Assembly (NCBI GenBank): GCA_913055785.1
Contig: CAJXLJ010000002.1
Location: 62,001-126,000 of the forward strand
DNA: 64,000 bases
Direction: 5' to 3'
Origin: an uncultured Parvularculaceae bacterium
GTDB lineage: Bacteria; Pseudomonadota; Alphaproteobacteria; Caulobacterales; Parvularculaceae
The notes under the pieces are model-generated. The model was not told where the DNA came from and did not search any database. It worked only from the letters and a program-made list of their open reading frames with translations. The translations under genes and the position numbers were made by a program. This document shows, piece after piece, positions 1 through 7,983 of this stretch (position 1 is the stretch's first letter; each line of letters starts with the position of its first letter).

Positions 1-1994
1 AATCGAACATCGTCCACATTGACAAGAACGTCTTCGCCCAAAGGCGTTACGGCAATAGAGACGTCGTGTTTTATGGCGAAGCCTGTATTTGCGGCCTTGG
101 CGTCCGAAAGCAGCTTGTTTACAGAATGCGCGCTGATCGCAACGCTGAAATTTCCGGATTCAATCTTTTCAATATCAAGTATGTCGTTGATGAGATCCAC
201 GAGGCGCTCGCCGTTCTTTTGCGCCATTTCCAGGAGTTCGACTGCTTTTTCCGGAATAGCGCCAAATACGCCAGACCGGATGAGACCCAAAGACCCCATG
301 ATAGACGTCATTGGCGTACGTAGTTCGTGGCTGACCGTAGAAATGAACTCGCCTTTCAATTTATCCAGTCGTTTTTGCTCGCTGAGATCGGATTTCAGTC
401 GATCGATTTTCTTTTGCTCTGTTATATCGGTCAAAATAACAGTGTAGAGCTTGTCGCCCCTCGCCTCGATCTCGCTCACGGAAGCATAGACCGGAATTGA
501 CTGACCGTCCTTTGAGCGCGCAAGGATTTCCTGACCGGCGCTGACGGCGCTTTGAATGGAGCGCCAGTTCACTTCGATATTTTGTGAATTGCCAGAACCA
601 TCAGGTTGCACCACATAATCAAGAAGGTTTGAGCCCACCAGGTGCTCATTCGGAAAACCGAACAATTGCGTTGTTGAAGGGTTCGCACTCTCAATCACGC
701 CAGAATGACTAACAGTGAGAATCGGGCTTCTGGCGTTATCCAGTATCGACCGGATGCTGGCTTCCTTCTCTTCCAGAATACCCTGGCGTTCCCGAAGCAC
801 TGCTGCCATCGAAAAAAACGAATTGCTGAGGGTTGCAACTTCTCCTGCCCCTGCCCGCGGCCGGAATATATCTTCCACAAAGGCGCCGGCTTCAAGTTCT
901 TTCGCAGCCTTCGTCAAATCATCGAGAGGCTTGACGATCATCCTTGCTGAGATAAACGCGAGAAAGCCGGCGGCGATGGCGAAAGCAAGCGTGACAAGTA
1001 GAATATTGTTCCGGGTTGCATGGATATCAGCCAGCAGCAAATTTTGCGGTGACATTGCGACCGCGATCATATATTTTCCGCCGCCGCCATATTTATTGTC
1101 ATAAGGCAATTTCTGTAAATGAACGATTTGCTTGCCGCTCGGCAGCTTGGCAATGCTTGTGAATACGCCATCTGCGCGCGCTTCCAGCTCGGTGAACAGT
1201 TTCGGAAATTCGTCGGAAACCCGATAGGGCGCGCCCAAATCGAAGCCAAAGGTTTTGCCGGGATCGGGATGCACCAGATAGTTTCCATCCTGATCCGCCA
1301 GATAGAAATGCGTCTGACTAGGTATGAATTCGTTCAGACGGCTATATACGGTGTTCATGTTGACGTTGATAACAACAACCCCGAATGGCTCGCCGGTTTC
1401 GGCGTATATCGGCGTTGAAATACGTTGAACCGGCGCCAGCGGGTTCTGAATTTCTCCAAACTCGCGATTGAGATTGATCTCGGAGATAAAAACCGTATTC
1501 GGCTTTTGCTTTATCGCTTCCGAGACATATGAATGCTGATCTTTTTGCTGAAGCCCCTGGTCGGGCACTCGAATTATGCCGTCTCGATCTTGGTTGATCC
1601 GCAATATTTCCCGGCCCTTGTCAGCCAAGGAAATGTAGCGGACCTGCATATAGTCGGGATTGGTGCTCGCAAGACTGGTGAAAATATGGGCCAACCGGTC
1701 CTTCCAGACCTTTTCTGTTGACCCGTCTCGCGGATCAACGCCGCCGTTTTTTCCGGCTCTGATCAGCCCCTGAATCGGCGGCGTTTCAGCAAGCAAAAGT
1801 GCGTCGCGGCTCGCATCATTGATGGTGTCTGTCAGATAGGCGGCGACATTTTCAATTTCATAGGCGAGAAGCTCGCCCCGGCGCTGGACCTGATCTTTCG
1901 TATAGTCGTGATATTGAATAAGGCCGATTGTTGCGGCCGTACATAAGACGAGCGCCACAGCTGTGAAAACAATCCGGCTTGTGATGCTGTTCAT
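1..1994 (-). CDS. Membrane sensor histidine kinase, C-terminus cut off by the window start
   Basis: The leftward frame is open from an ATG at 1994 to the window edge (about 664 residues visible) and starts Met-Asn-Ser-Ile-Thr-Ser-Arg. After an N-terminal membrane helix comes a long extracytoplasmic region that looks like a double-Cache ligand sensor. It is followed by a second membrane helix and a HAMP-like linker (ARMIVKPLDDLTKAAKELEAG, around bases 890-960). Next is a PAS domain, then the dimerisation/phosphoacceptor helix with SHELRTPMTS (bases about 320-340, His near residue 555). The catalytic ATPase domain lies outside the window. It is divergent from the response regulator at 2140, so the two probably form a phosphorelay together with the Hpt-REC-REC protein. 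The ligand is unknown. The reading frame was followed by eye and no stop codon was met. Confidence 0.85.
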   Translation of the reverse strand, partial: MNSITSRIVFTAVALVLCTAATIGLIQYHDYTKDQVQRRGELLAYEIENVAAYLTDTINDASRDALLLAETPPIQGLIRAGKNGGVDPRDGSTEKVWKDRLAHIFTSLASTNPDYMQVRYISLADKGREILRINQDRDGIIRVPDQGLQQKDQHSYVSEAIKQKPNTVFISEINLNREFGEIQNPLAPVQRISTPIYAETGEPFGVVVINVNMNTVYSRLNEFIPSQTHFYLADQDGNYLVHPDPGKTFGFDLGAPYRVSDEFPKLFTELEARADGVFTSIAKLPSGKQIVHLQKLPYDNKYGGGGKYMIAVAMSPQNLLLADIHATRNNILLVTLAFAIAAGFLAFISARMIVKPLDDLTKAAKELEAGAFVEDIFRPRAGAGEVATLSNSFFSMAAVLRERQGILEEKEASIRSILDNARSPILTVSHSGVIESANPSTTQLFGFPNEHLVGSNLLDYVVQPDGSGNSQNIEVNWRSIQSAVSAGQEILARSKDGQSIPVYASVSEIEARGDKLYTVILTDITEQKKIDRLKSDLSEQKRLDKLKGEFISTVSHELRTPMTSIMGSLGLIRSGVFGAIPEKAVELLEMAQKNGERLVDLINDILDIEKIESGNFSVAISAHSVNKLLSDAKAANTGFAIKHDVSIAVTPLGEDVLVNVDDVR

Positions 1995-2139
1995 GCCTGT
2001 ATCCCACAATTTTATAAGCTTATTAGGCGCTAACAGTTAAGGGTTTTTAAATTGGTTAATTGCTATGCAGTAACGGTTTCAGGGCGAGCTTTGAGCTATT
2101 ATCCGCCCCTCCTCCCGGCTACCGAGTGAGTATTAGCGT
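1995..2139. promoter_or_regulatory. Divergent intergenic region between sensor kinase and response regulator
   Basis: This A+T-rich 145-base gap must contain promoters for both the leftward kinase and the rightward regulator operon. It holds three TTAA tetramers (2037, 2047, 2056) and a near-palindrome TTAGGCGCTAA at 2023-2033. The TTAA spacings are 6 and 5, not the 7 expected of a CtrA box. The palindrome could be a regulator site, but no family can be assigned. Confidence 0.4.
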
Positions 2140-2529
2140 ATGAGCCATTCCGAATTACAGCGAATTGCTTGCGTCGAAGATGACGCTGATATTCGGTCAA
2201 TCGTGGAATTGTCGCTGGCCAATCTCGGCGGGTTTCAGATTACTCTCTATGAGAGCGGCGCGCAGGCGCTGGAACATATCGAAAAGTTTCAGCCGCAATT
2301 GATTATTCTCGATATGATGATGCCGGGAATGGATGGACTGGAAACGCTGCAACGCATCCGCGCCCTGCCGGCGTTAGCGGCTGTTCCTGCAGTGTTTATG
2401 ACCGCCAAGGCGCAGCCTAATGAAATTCAACGCTACGAACATTCCGGAGCGATCGGCGTCATTGTCAAACCGTTCGATCCGGTGTCACTGGCGTCGGAAG
2501 TAAAGAATCTTTGGCGAGCAGCGGCTTGA
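2140..2529 (+). CDS. Single-domain response regulator (CheY-like receiver)
   Basis: This 129-residue protein is almost entirely a receiver domain. The acidic pocket is Glu13-Asp14-Asp15, the phosphoacceptor is Asp58 in LIILDMMMPGMDG, and the switch Thr88 and invariant Lys110 (VKPF) are present. No output domain follows, so it must act by protein-protein contact or as a phosphate shuttle. It is divergent from the membrane histidine kinase (start 1994) and 52 bases upstream of the Hpt-REC-REC gene. This suggests a multistep relay controlling the downstream surface-polysaccharide genes. Receiver assignment is certain; the pathway is inferred from position. Confidence 0.93.
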   Translation: MSHSELQRIACVEDDADIRSIVELSLANLGGFQITLYESGAQALEHIEKFQPQLIILDMMMPGMDGLETLQRIRALPALAAVPAVFMTAKAQPNEIQRYEHSGAIGVIVKPFDPVSLASEVKNLWRAAA

Positions 2530-2581
2530 ATATCTGTTCAATCTGCCTGTCGGGCGGACAACGCGAGGGATAGTAGCAAGC

Positions 2582-3709
2582 GTGAAAGCTGATCATACCG
2601 GCTATGCTGATGTTTTCGACGCTTTGCAGCGCGACTATCGCGTAAAGCTTGACGAGTCCATTCCGCAATTGCGCGGATTCCTGGCTGATTTCCGTTCCGG
2701 CCGGATTGAACCGGAAAAGCTAGCGGAATTGCGCATGCTCTCGCACCAGATGGCCGGGGCCGCTGGAACTTTTGGTTTCGAAACTGTCGGGGTCGCTGCA
2801 CGCGCTGTCGAAAATGATGTTCGAGATATCAATAGTCGCGGCGCCGGCGTGCTCAAAAAAAGCCTTCTGGTCCTGATTGACGCATTATGTACCGTTGATG
2901 ACGGCCAGGCCGATCACTTAAAGATCGCGCCAGCCCCTGGAGATAAGGCGCCGGAGTCCGCACTGTCACGACCCAAGCTGCTCATGGCCGAGGATGACCC
3001 GATTGTGGTCGAGCTTCTCAAGAATCTCCTGCAGCACGAGATGGACATCATATTCACCAGCGACGGCTGTGGCGTATTCGATCTCGTAAAAAGAGAAAAA
3101 CCCGATCTGATTTTGCTTGACGATGATCTTCCAGGATTGACGGGAATAGAGGTCATCGAAAAGCTTCAAGCAGAAAACGATCTGAGTGAGATTCCAGTGA
3201 TCATGCTGACAGGCAACGCTGATCCTCGAAATGTTTTGAAAGCAATCAAAGCTGGCGCAAGCGACTATTTCACCAAGCCCTTCGAGCCGGTGAAGTTTGT
3301 GAATCATATTCGTGACCTGCTTTCGCGAAGAGATATCACGATTTTGATCGTAGACGACGACGCATCCATAAGGTCGCTCTTGTCCTATCGGTTTGAAACG
3401 ATTGGCGTTAAATGTTTCGAGGCGCGCAACGGCATTGAGGCGCTTGAAGCAGTTCGCCAGCGAACGCCAAGCCTCATCATACTCGACAGGATGATGCCGG
3501 GAATGGAAGGCGGCGCCGTTCTCAGCGAATTGCAACGCCAGGATGAATATAAAGATATTCCTGTCGTCATTCTTACTGCCAGAAGCAACCCGGAGGATTC
3601 GCTGAAATTGCTGCAGAGTGGCGCGGTCGAATTCATGTCGAAACCATTCAATCCGGAAGAGGTTGTGCTCCGAGTGTCGCGAATTTTGAATCTCGCTCAT
3701 GAGGAATAA
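2582..3709 (+). CDS. Phosphorelay protein with Hpt domain and two receiver domains
   Basis: GTG start; 375 residues. Residues 1-100 form a histidine phosphotransfer helical domain with His55 in LSHQMAGAAGTFGF. Residues 131-245 are receiver 1 (acid triad around 137-139, Asp180 acceptor, Thr210, Lys232). Residues 251-375 are receiver 2 (VDDD at 257-260, Asp302 acceptor in LDRMMPGMEG, conserved KPF near the end). There is no kinase, DNA-binding or GGDEF output, so it looks like an intermediate hub joining the kinase at the left edge to the CheY-like protein at 2140. The 3' end overlaps the YaiO-like gene by 11 bases, which ties the relay to the membrane genes downstream. Confidence 0.9.
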   Translation: MKADHTGYADVFDALQRDYRVKLDESIPQLRGFLADFRSGRIEPEKLAELRMLSHQMAGAAGTFGFETVGVAARAVENDVRDINSRGAGVLKKSLLVLIDALCTVDDGQADHLKIAPAPGDKAPESALSRPKLLMAEDDPIVVELLKNLLQHEMDIIFTSDGCGVFDLVKREKPDLILLDDDLPGLTGIEVIEKLQAENDLSEIPVIMLTGNADPRNVLKAIKAGASDYFTKPFEPVKFVNHIRDLLSRRDITILIVDDDASIRSLLSYRFETIGVKCFEARNGIEALEAVRQRTPSLIILDRMMPGMEGGAVLSELQRQDEYKDIPVVILTARSNPEDSLKLLQSGAVEFMSKPFNPEEVVLRVSRILNLAHEE

Positions 3710-4853
3710 CCCGAGGTCAGCATCTCTCCTTATTTCAGCGGCGTCGATTTGCTTCATGTTATTCGCAACCGGCGAGCCGGCTCATGCGCAAGACCCACAT
3801 GTTGTCCGCGCCCTGAACCTCGCCGCGGGCAAACAGTATGAAGACGCGCTTTCCGCTCTTGACGCTTTAGACGGCCGGGCTTCCGCCGCCTATGAAGTTC
3901 GGTTCGCTCGGGCGCGGATACTCGCCTGGGCTGGCGAATACGATCAGGCTGAGCAGGTCTATCAGGACCTTTTGGGAGATTATCCCGAGGACCCCGATAT
4001 TCTGATCGGATACGCCCAACTCGCCTATTATCAGCAAGATTTCGGAGCCGCGAAAAAACGCTTCGCGAGAGTGGCGGCGGCTTATCCGGAATATGACGAT
4101 GCGATAATCGGGCTGGAACGGACCAACCGCGCCTTGTCGTCTGCAGATGCTGATCCCAAAAGCCGTTGGCGATTGGATTACGCCGCGGAATTAAATACTT
4201 TTGAGCGCTCATCCAATGACAAATGGGAGTACTACACAGCGCAAATAACGAGACAGCGCAGCGGCTTATCGCTGTGGATAAAAGGCGAGCATTATCAACG
4301 CTTCGGCTTGCGCGATTCTACGGTCGCCATCGGCGCAGCAAGCAAAATTGGCGACAACTGGGACGCCGCGCTGACCATTGAGGGCACTCCAGACGCCGAT
4401 TTTAGGCCTGAATTCGCCATTGACGTCGAAATTGGGCGAACGTTTTTTCTATCCTCCGATATTCCAGCGCTGAGGCCGTATGTCCGCTACAATTTCGACA
4501 AGTACGCCGAACAGCCAATCCATATGATTTCACCGGGCGCCAATGCATATCTGGCGAACGGCTGGGTTTTTGACGTACGCTTGATAACTAGCGCACAGCG
4601 CGACGAGTCGGTCGAGATCGGCGGCATGGCGCGCCTAACGGCGCCGGTCGTTCAAAACATACGCGTCACGCTCGGCGCGGCAAATGCGCCTGAGGCCATT
4701 GACGGCGTTGTCGTTCGGACGGTGTCGGTATTTGGCGGGGTGCTGCTCGACATATCAGACAAGCTGTCTTTGCGCGCCGATTATGCAAGGGACGATCGGC
4801 AAAACTCATTCATCAGGAACGTGTTCAGTGTCAACGTCACTCACAGATTTTGA
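3699..4853 (+). CDS. YaiO-family outer-membrane beta-barrel protein with N-terminal TPRs
   Basis: 384 residues with an N-terminal signal sequence ending near AHAQ (residue 31). About 110 residues of TPR-like helices follow (QYEDALSALDAL, GEYDQAEQVYQDLLGDYPED, QDFGAAKKRFARVAAAYPEY). The rest is a beta-rich domain of alternating hydrophobic strands ending in Phe (VNVTHRF), as expected for an outer-membrane barrel. The layout of short TPR plus barrel matches YaiO and is a compact version of PgaA or the BcsC C-terminus. It probably forms the outer-membrane exit of the polysaccharide made by the glycosyltransferase two genes downstream. The start overlaps the relay gene and the 3' end overlaps the HEAT-repeat gene. 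Family call is fairly secure; exporter role is inferred. Confidence 0.8.
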   Translation: MRNNPRSASLLISAASICFMLFATGEPAHAQDPHVVRALNLAAGKQYEDALSALDALDGRASAAYEVRFARARILAWAGEYDQAEQVYQDLLGDYPEDPDILIGYAQLAYYQQDFGAAKKRFARVAAAYPEYDDAIIGLERTNRALSSADADPKSRWRLDYAAELNTFERSSNDKWEYYTAQITRQRSGLSLWIKGEHYQRFGLRDSTVAIGAASKIGDNWDAALTIEGTPDADFRPEFAIDVEIGRTFFLSSDIPALRPYVRYNFDKYAEQPIHMISPGANAYLANGWVFDVRLITSAQRDESVEIGGMARLTAPVVQNIRVTLGAANAPEAIDGVVVRTVSVFGGVLLDISDKLSLRADYARDDRQNSFIRNVFSVNVTHRF

Positions 4854-5898
4854 ACGGTTCCTTCTGGAAGCCATTATTGGCGTTTCGCTGGCATTGGCGG
4901 CGGCGTCCATCTTGATGGTTGGCGTACTCGCAATCCGCAGGGCCGCGAGAGACAGGCTGCGGTGCGCGCAGGCGGATCGGAACGAGGAACTGACGCAGGC
5001 GCTCAATATCGTTCTTTTTCAGAAGATTGAAAACGCGTCGGATATCCTGCCGCGTTTGAAGAAGGAGGACGCAAGCCCGCTTGTAGATGCGCTGTTGATG
5101 CTGCTGCGTAATTTGTCAGGACCGGTCCTGAAGAAACTAACACAGATCATCGAAAGCTGGGGGGCGGAAGACATAGCTTGCGCGCAAGCCTTGTCAGCAC
5201 GGCGCGGCGGACGAATTGAAGCGATCGCTGTCCTATCCTACCTTTCGTCTGAGAAGTCACTCGCCGTAATTTCAAGGAATCTTGAGTCGAGAGATTCTTA
5301 TATTCAACTTGCCGCCATGCGCGCGGCGGCCAGGCGAAACGCGACTCACCTCATTCCAGGCATAATCGAAAGGCTAAAGCGATCAGACGACCAGAACGGA
5401 AGACTGTTGGCTGGAATTCTATACCGTTTCGGCGCGGAAATTTCGCCATTCCTATCCGAACTGGCGATGTCCGCCGAAAGCGCCACTGTAAGGGCCGCCG
5501 CGCTCACCGCGCTGACATATGTTTCCGCACCGACAGTGTCTGTGGACTTGGAAGCTTGCATGAAAAGTCCAGACGTAAATATCCGTGCGACCGCGGTCAC
5601 GCTTGCCGGCGCAACGCATATGGAATCCGACGCCCCTTTTTTGAGCGCAGTATCGGATCAATCCGCGCTTGTGCGCGCGCGCGCGGCTTCGGCCATCAGG
5701 ACCGCGGAAAAACGCACTCTTATGGACAAGCTGGTGGAGCTTTATTCTGATCCCGTTTGGTGGGTGCGCTATCGCGCATGCCAGGCCCTGCTGGGGCTTG
5801 GAGCCGAGGGAAAAGCCATTCTCCGCTCGCTTTCCCGCATTGGCGGCGCAGAAAGCGTGTTGGCGACGGAAGTCCTTGCGGAAGCGGAGCGCCCATGA
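4828..5898 (+). CDS. Membrane-anchored HEAT-repeat protein
   Basis: About 356 residues from a GTG at 4828, which overlaps the end of the YaiO-like gene. The frame is open further upstream, but that would overlap the barrel gene by 170 bases. The N-terminus has one strong membrane helix (LLEAIIGVSLALAAASILMV) followed by a basic stop-transfer patch. The remainder is all-helical HEAT/PBS-type repeats, for example ESRDSYIQLAAMRAAARR, SPDVNIRATAVTLAGA, SALVRARAASAIRTAEKR and DPVWWVRYRACQALLGLG. The repeats are predicted cytoplasmic. Its stop overlaps the glycosyltransferase ATG (ATGA). It takes the place that PgaD-like or co-polymerase subunits hold in synthase-dependent secretion systems, so a scaffold role for the synthase is plausible but unproven. 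Confidence 0.75.
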   Translation: MSTSLTDFERFLLEAIIGVSLALAAASILMVGVLAIRRAARDRLRCAQADRNEELTQALNIVLFQKIENASDILPRLKKEDASPLVDALLMLLRNLSGPVLKKLTQIIESWGAEDIACAQALSARRGGRIEAIAVLSYLSSEKSLAVISRNLESRDSYIQLAAMRAAARRNATHLIPGIIERLKRSDDQNGRLLAGILYRFGAEISPFLSELAMSAESATVRAAALTALTYVSAPTVSVDLEACMKSPDVNIRATAVTLAGATHMESDAPFLSAVSDQSALVRARAASAIRTAEKRTLMDKLVELYSDPVWWVRYRACQALLGLGAEGKAILRSLSRIGGAESVLATEVLAEAERP

Positions 5899-7355
5899 TG
5901 GAACAAAACTGGACGTTTTTCATCGACTGGCTTTCGCAGTACGGCTTTGTTCTAGAATTTATCTCCTGGACCATCATTGCCGTCGGTTTGATTCAGAACC
6001 TTGTCTACGCGTCTCAAATCCCCATTGCGTGGCGCGAGCTAAAAGAACATTCACAGCATCAGGATTCCCAGACCGCATGGGAATTTCTGACGTCGAAAGC
6101 AAGTCTGCCAATTTCAATAGTCGTGCCGGCCTATAATGAGGCAGCGACAATCGCAGAAAGCCTTTCATCCCTGCTGGCGCTCAGATATCCGAATTTTGAG
6201 CTAATTGTCGTCAATGACGGCTCTACCGATAACACGCTTCAGGTTCTGATCGAGAAATTCGACCTGAAGCCGACAGTGCGCGTCAGAGACCGCGAATCTT
6301 TGAAGCATGAAGAAATAAGAGGCGTTTACAGCTCATCGATTTATCCTGACCTGCTTGTAGTCGACAAGAAAAACGGAGGGAGCAAGGCGGATGCAACCAA
6401 CGCAGGTCTTTCCTGCGTACGCACGCCGTTATTTTGCGTTATCGACGCTGACTCCGTGCTAGAATCAGACGCGCTGCTGGTGGCGGTCCGGCCCTTCATG
6501 GAATCATTCGCGCCCGTCATCGCCGTCGGGGGAACGGTAGGCATCGCCAATGGCTGCGTCATCAAGAATGGGCAGATGATCAAATTTGGCCTGCCCAAGA
6601 AATTTTTGCCGCGCATACAGGTTGTCGAATATACCCGGGCGTTTTTGATGGCGCGGCTTGCAAGCAGCAGGGTGGGAACCCTTGCGCTCATTTCCGGCGC
6701 ATTCGGTATCTTTCGCCGCGACGTCGCGATCGCCGCTGGCGGCTTCGACCGGACAACGCTCGGTGAAGACATGGAAATGGTCCTCAAGCTGCACAGGCAT
6801 ATGAAGACAAAGGGCGAGCCTTATGAGATCAGATATGTGCCGGAGCCTGTCTGCTGGACAGAGGCGCCGGAGACATTGACGACGCTGTCGCGCCAGCGGG
6901 TACGGTGGCAGCGGGGGGCGGTCGAATGCCTCGTTCGCTATCGCGATATGATTTTCAATCCAAAATTCGGTAGATTTGGCATGGTGACGTTGCCATTGAT
7001 GCTGCTGGTTGATCTGATCGCTCCTCTTGTCGAACTGACCGGCTATATCCTGATACCGCTTTTTGCCGCTTCAGGAATTTTGAGCGTCCATTTTCTTTTT
7101 GCTTATCTGGCGCTTGTCATTGTTTTTGGCGTATTCATCAGTACGATGTCAGTGCTACTCGAACAGTCTGAGCTGGAGCGGTTTGCGTCACCAAAGGATA
7201 TTGGGCGTCTTATATTGACATCGATTGTAGAACATTTCGGCTACAGACAGCTCTGCAACTATTGGCGCATCAAAGGCGTCATCGCCCATTTCCGCGGCAA
7301 GAAAGCAGTTTGGGAGCCGATGCCGCGGGTCGGATTTAATAATGCTGAGCGATAA
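5895..7355 (+). CDS. Processive family 2 glycosyltransferase (PgaC/BcsA-like membrane synthase)
   Basis: 486 residues from the ATG at 5895, chosen because it makes an ATGA overlap with the HEAT-repeat gene; the frame extends further upstream without support. One membrane helix (about 18-42) precedes the GT-A domain. It has VPAYNE at 77-82, VNDGSTDN at 106-113, DAD at 184-186, LGED at 289-292 and QRVRW at 334-338 (the Q-x-x-R-W motif of processive synthases). Several C-terminal membrane helices (about 365-440) follow. It probably polymerises an N-acetylhexosamine-type or similar glycan at the inner membrane. No deacetylase of the PgaB type lies nearby. Synthase class is secure; product unknown. 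Confidence 0.88.
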   Translation: MMEQNWTFFIDWLSQYGFVLEFISWTIIAVGLIQNLVYASQIPIAWRELKEHSQHQDSQTAWEFLTSKASLPISIVVPAYNEAATIAESLSSLLALRYPNFELIVVNDGSTDNTLQVLIEKFDLKPTVRVRDRESLKHEEIRGVYSSSIYPDLLVVDKKNGGSKADATNAGLSCVRTPLFCVIDADSVLESDALLVAVRPFMESFAPVIAVGGTVGIANGCVIKNGQMIKFGLPKKFLPRIQVVEYTRAFLMARLASSRVGTLALISGAFGIFRRDVAIAAGGFDRTTLGEDMEMVLKLHRHMKTKGEPYEIRYVPEPVCWTEAPETLTTLSRQRVRWQRGAVECLVRYRDMIFNPKFGRFGMVTLPLMLLVDLIAPLVELTGYILIPLFAASGILSVHFLFAYLALVIVFGVFISTMSVLLEQSELERFASPKDIGRLILTSIVEHFGYRQLCNYWRIKGVIAHFRGKKAVWEPMPRVGFNNAER

Positions 7356-7444
7356 AAGGAATAGAATCCAGTGCGAGAGTTCTCCGGCTATTTAAGCCGC
7401 GTCAGCGCGTTTCTCCGATTAACTGAAGACACGGCGCCGCGTAT

Positions 7445-7954
7445 CTACGCACCGCCGTTTTTGTCAGGAAAATTGTCAGGCGGCGCCGTGATCTCACCAA
7501 CATCCAGAACAGGCGCGGCGTCCAGCTCAGCCGCGTTCAGCAAAAACGCCGTTCGCTCCAGCGCTGCAACCAGAAAAGACTGTTCCCAGCTTTCAAGCTT
7601 CGAAAATCCTTTCTGGAACCGTCTTTGAAGACTGTCCGGCGCATCGCTGAGCGTCGCGAACCCCTCCTCCGTCAAATCAATATAGACACGGCGTTTATCG
7701 GTCTCATCCCGGCGCCGTCTAACGAGCCCCCTCTTTTCAAGTTTGTCGATCAGCGCCGTCACTGTCGCCTGGCTAAGCGATATCTCTTTTGCGAGGAAAC
7801 TTGGCGTAGCATCAGGCGCGCTGGTGATGATCTGCATGAGAATCAGCTGCGACGGCGTCAGCCCGCATTGCTTGGCGAGCGCCCGCGAACTGATTTCCGT
7901 CGCGCGCAAGATCTGGCGCAGGGCGATCAGGGCGGGGTCGAGACGATCGTTCAT
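7445..7954 (-). CDS. MarR-family transcriptional regulator
   Basis: 169 residues with a winged-helix MarR fold. It has LTPSQLILMQIITSAPDATPSFLAKEISLSQATVTALIDKLEKRGLV as helices 2 to 4 (split here only for description), then the basic wing RRRRDETDKRRVYIDLTEEG. It lies 29 bases behind the BCCT transporter gene on the same strand. MarR regulators of the EctR/CosR type govern compatible-solute genes in marine bacteria, so local control of the transporter is reasonable. That assignment is from position and general resemblance only. About 90 bases downstream, between its stop and the glycosyltransferase stop, hold no gene. Confidence 0.88.
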   Translation of the reverse strand: MNDRLDPALIALRQILRATEISSRALAKQCGLTPSQLILMQIITSAPDATPSFLAKEISLSQATVTALIDKLEKRGLVRRRRDETDKRRVYIDLTEEGFATLSDAPDSLQRRFQKGFSKLESWEQSFLVAALERTAFLLNAAELDAAPVLDVGEITAPPDNFPDKNGGA

Positions 7955-7983
7955 GGCCGTAAGGGATCAACGTTCCGGGTTGG

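Noticed and set aside
2037-2059. Cluster of three TTAA tetramers in the kinase/regulator gap as a CtrA site
   Set aside because: Spacings are 6 and 5 bases rather than 7; kept only as a general regulatory region.
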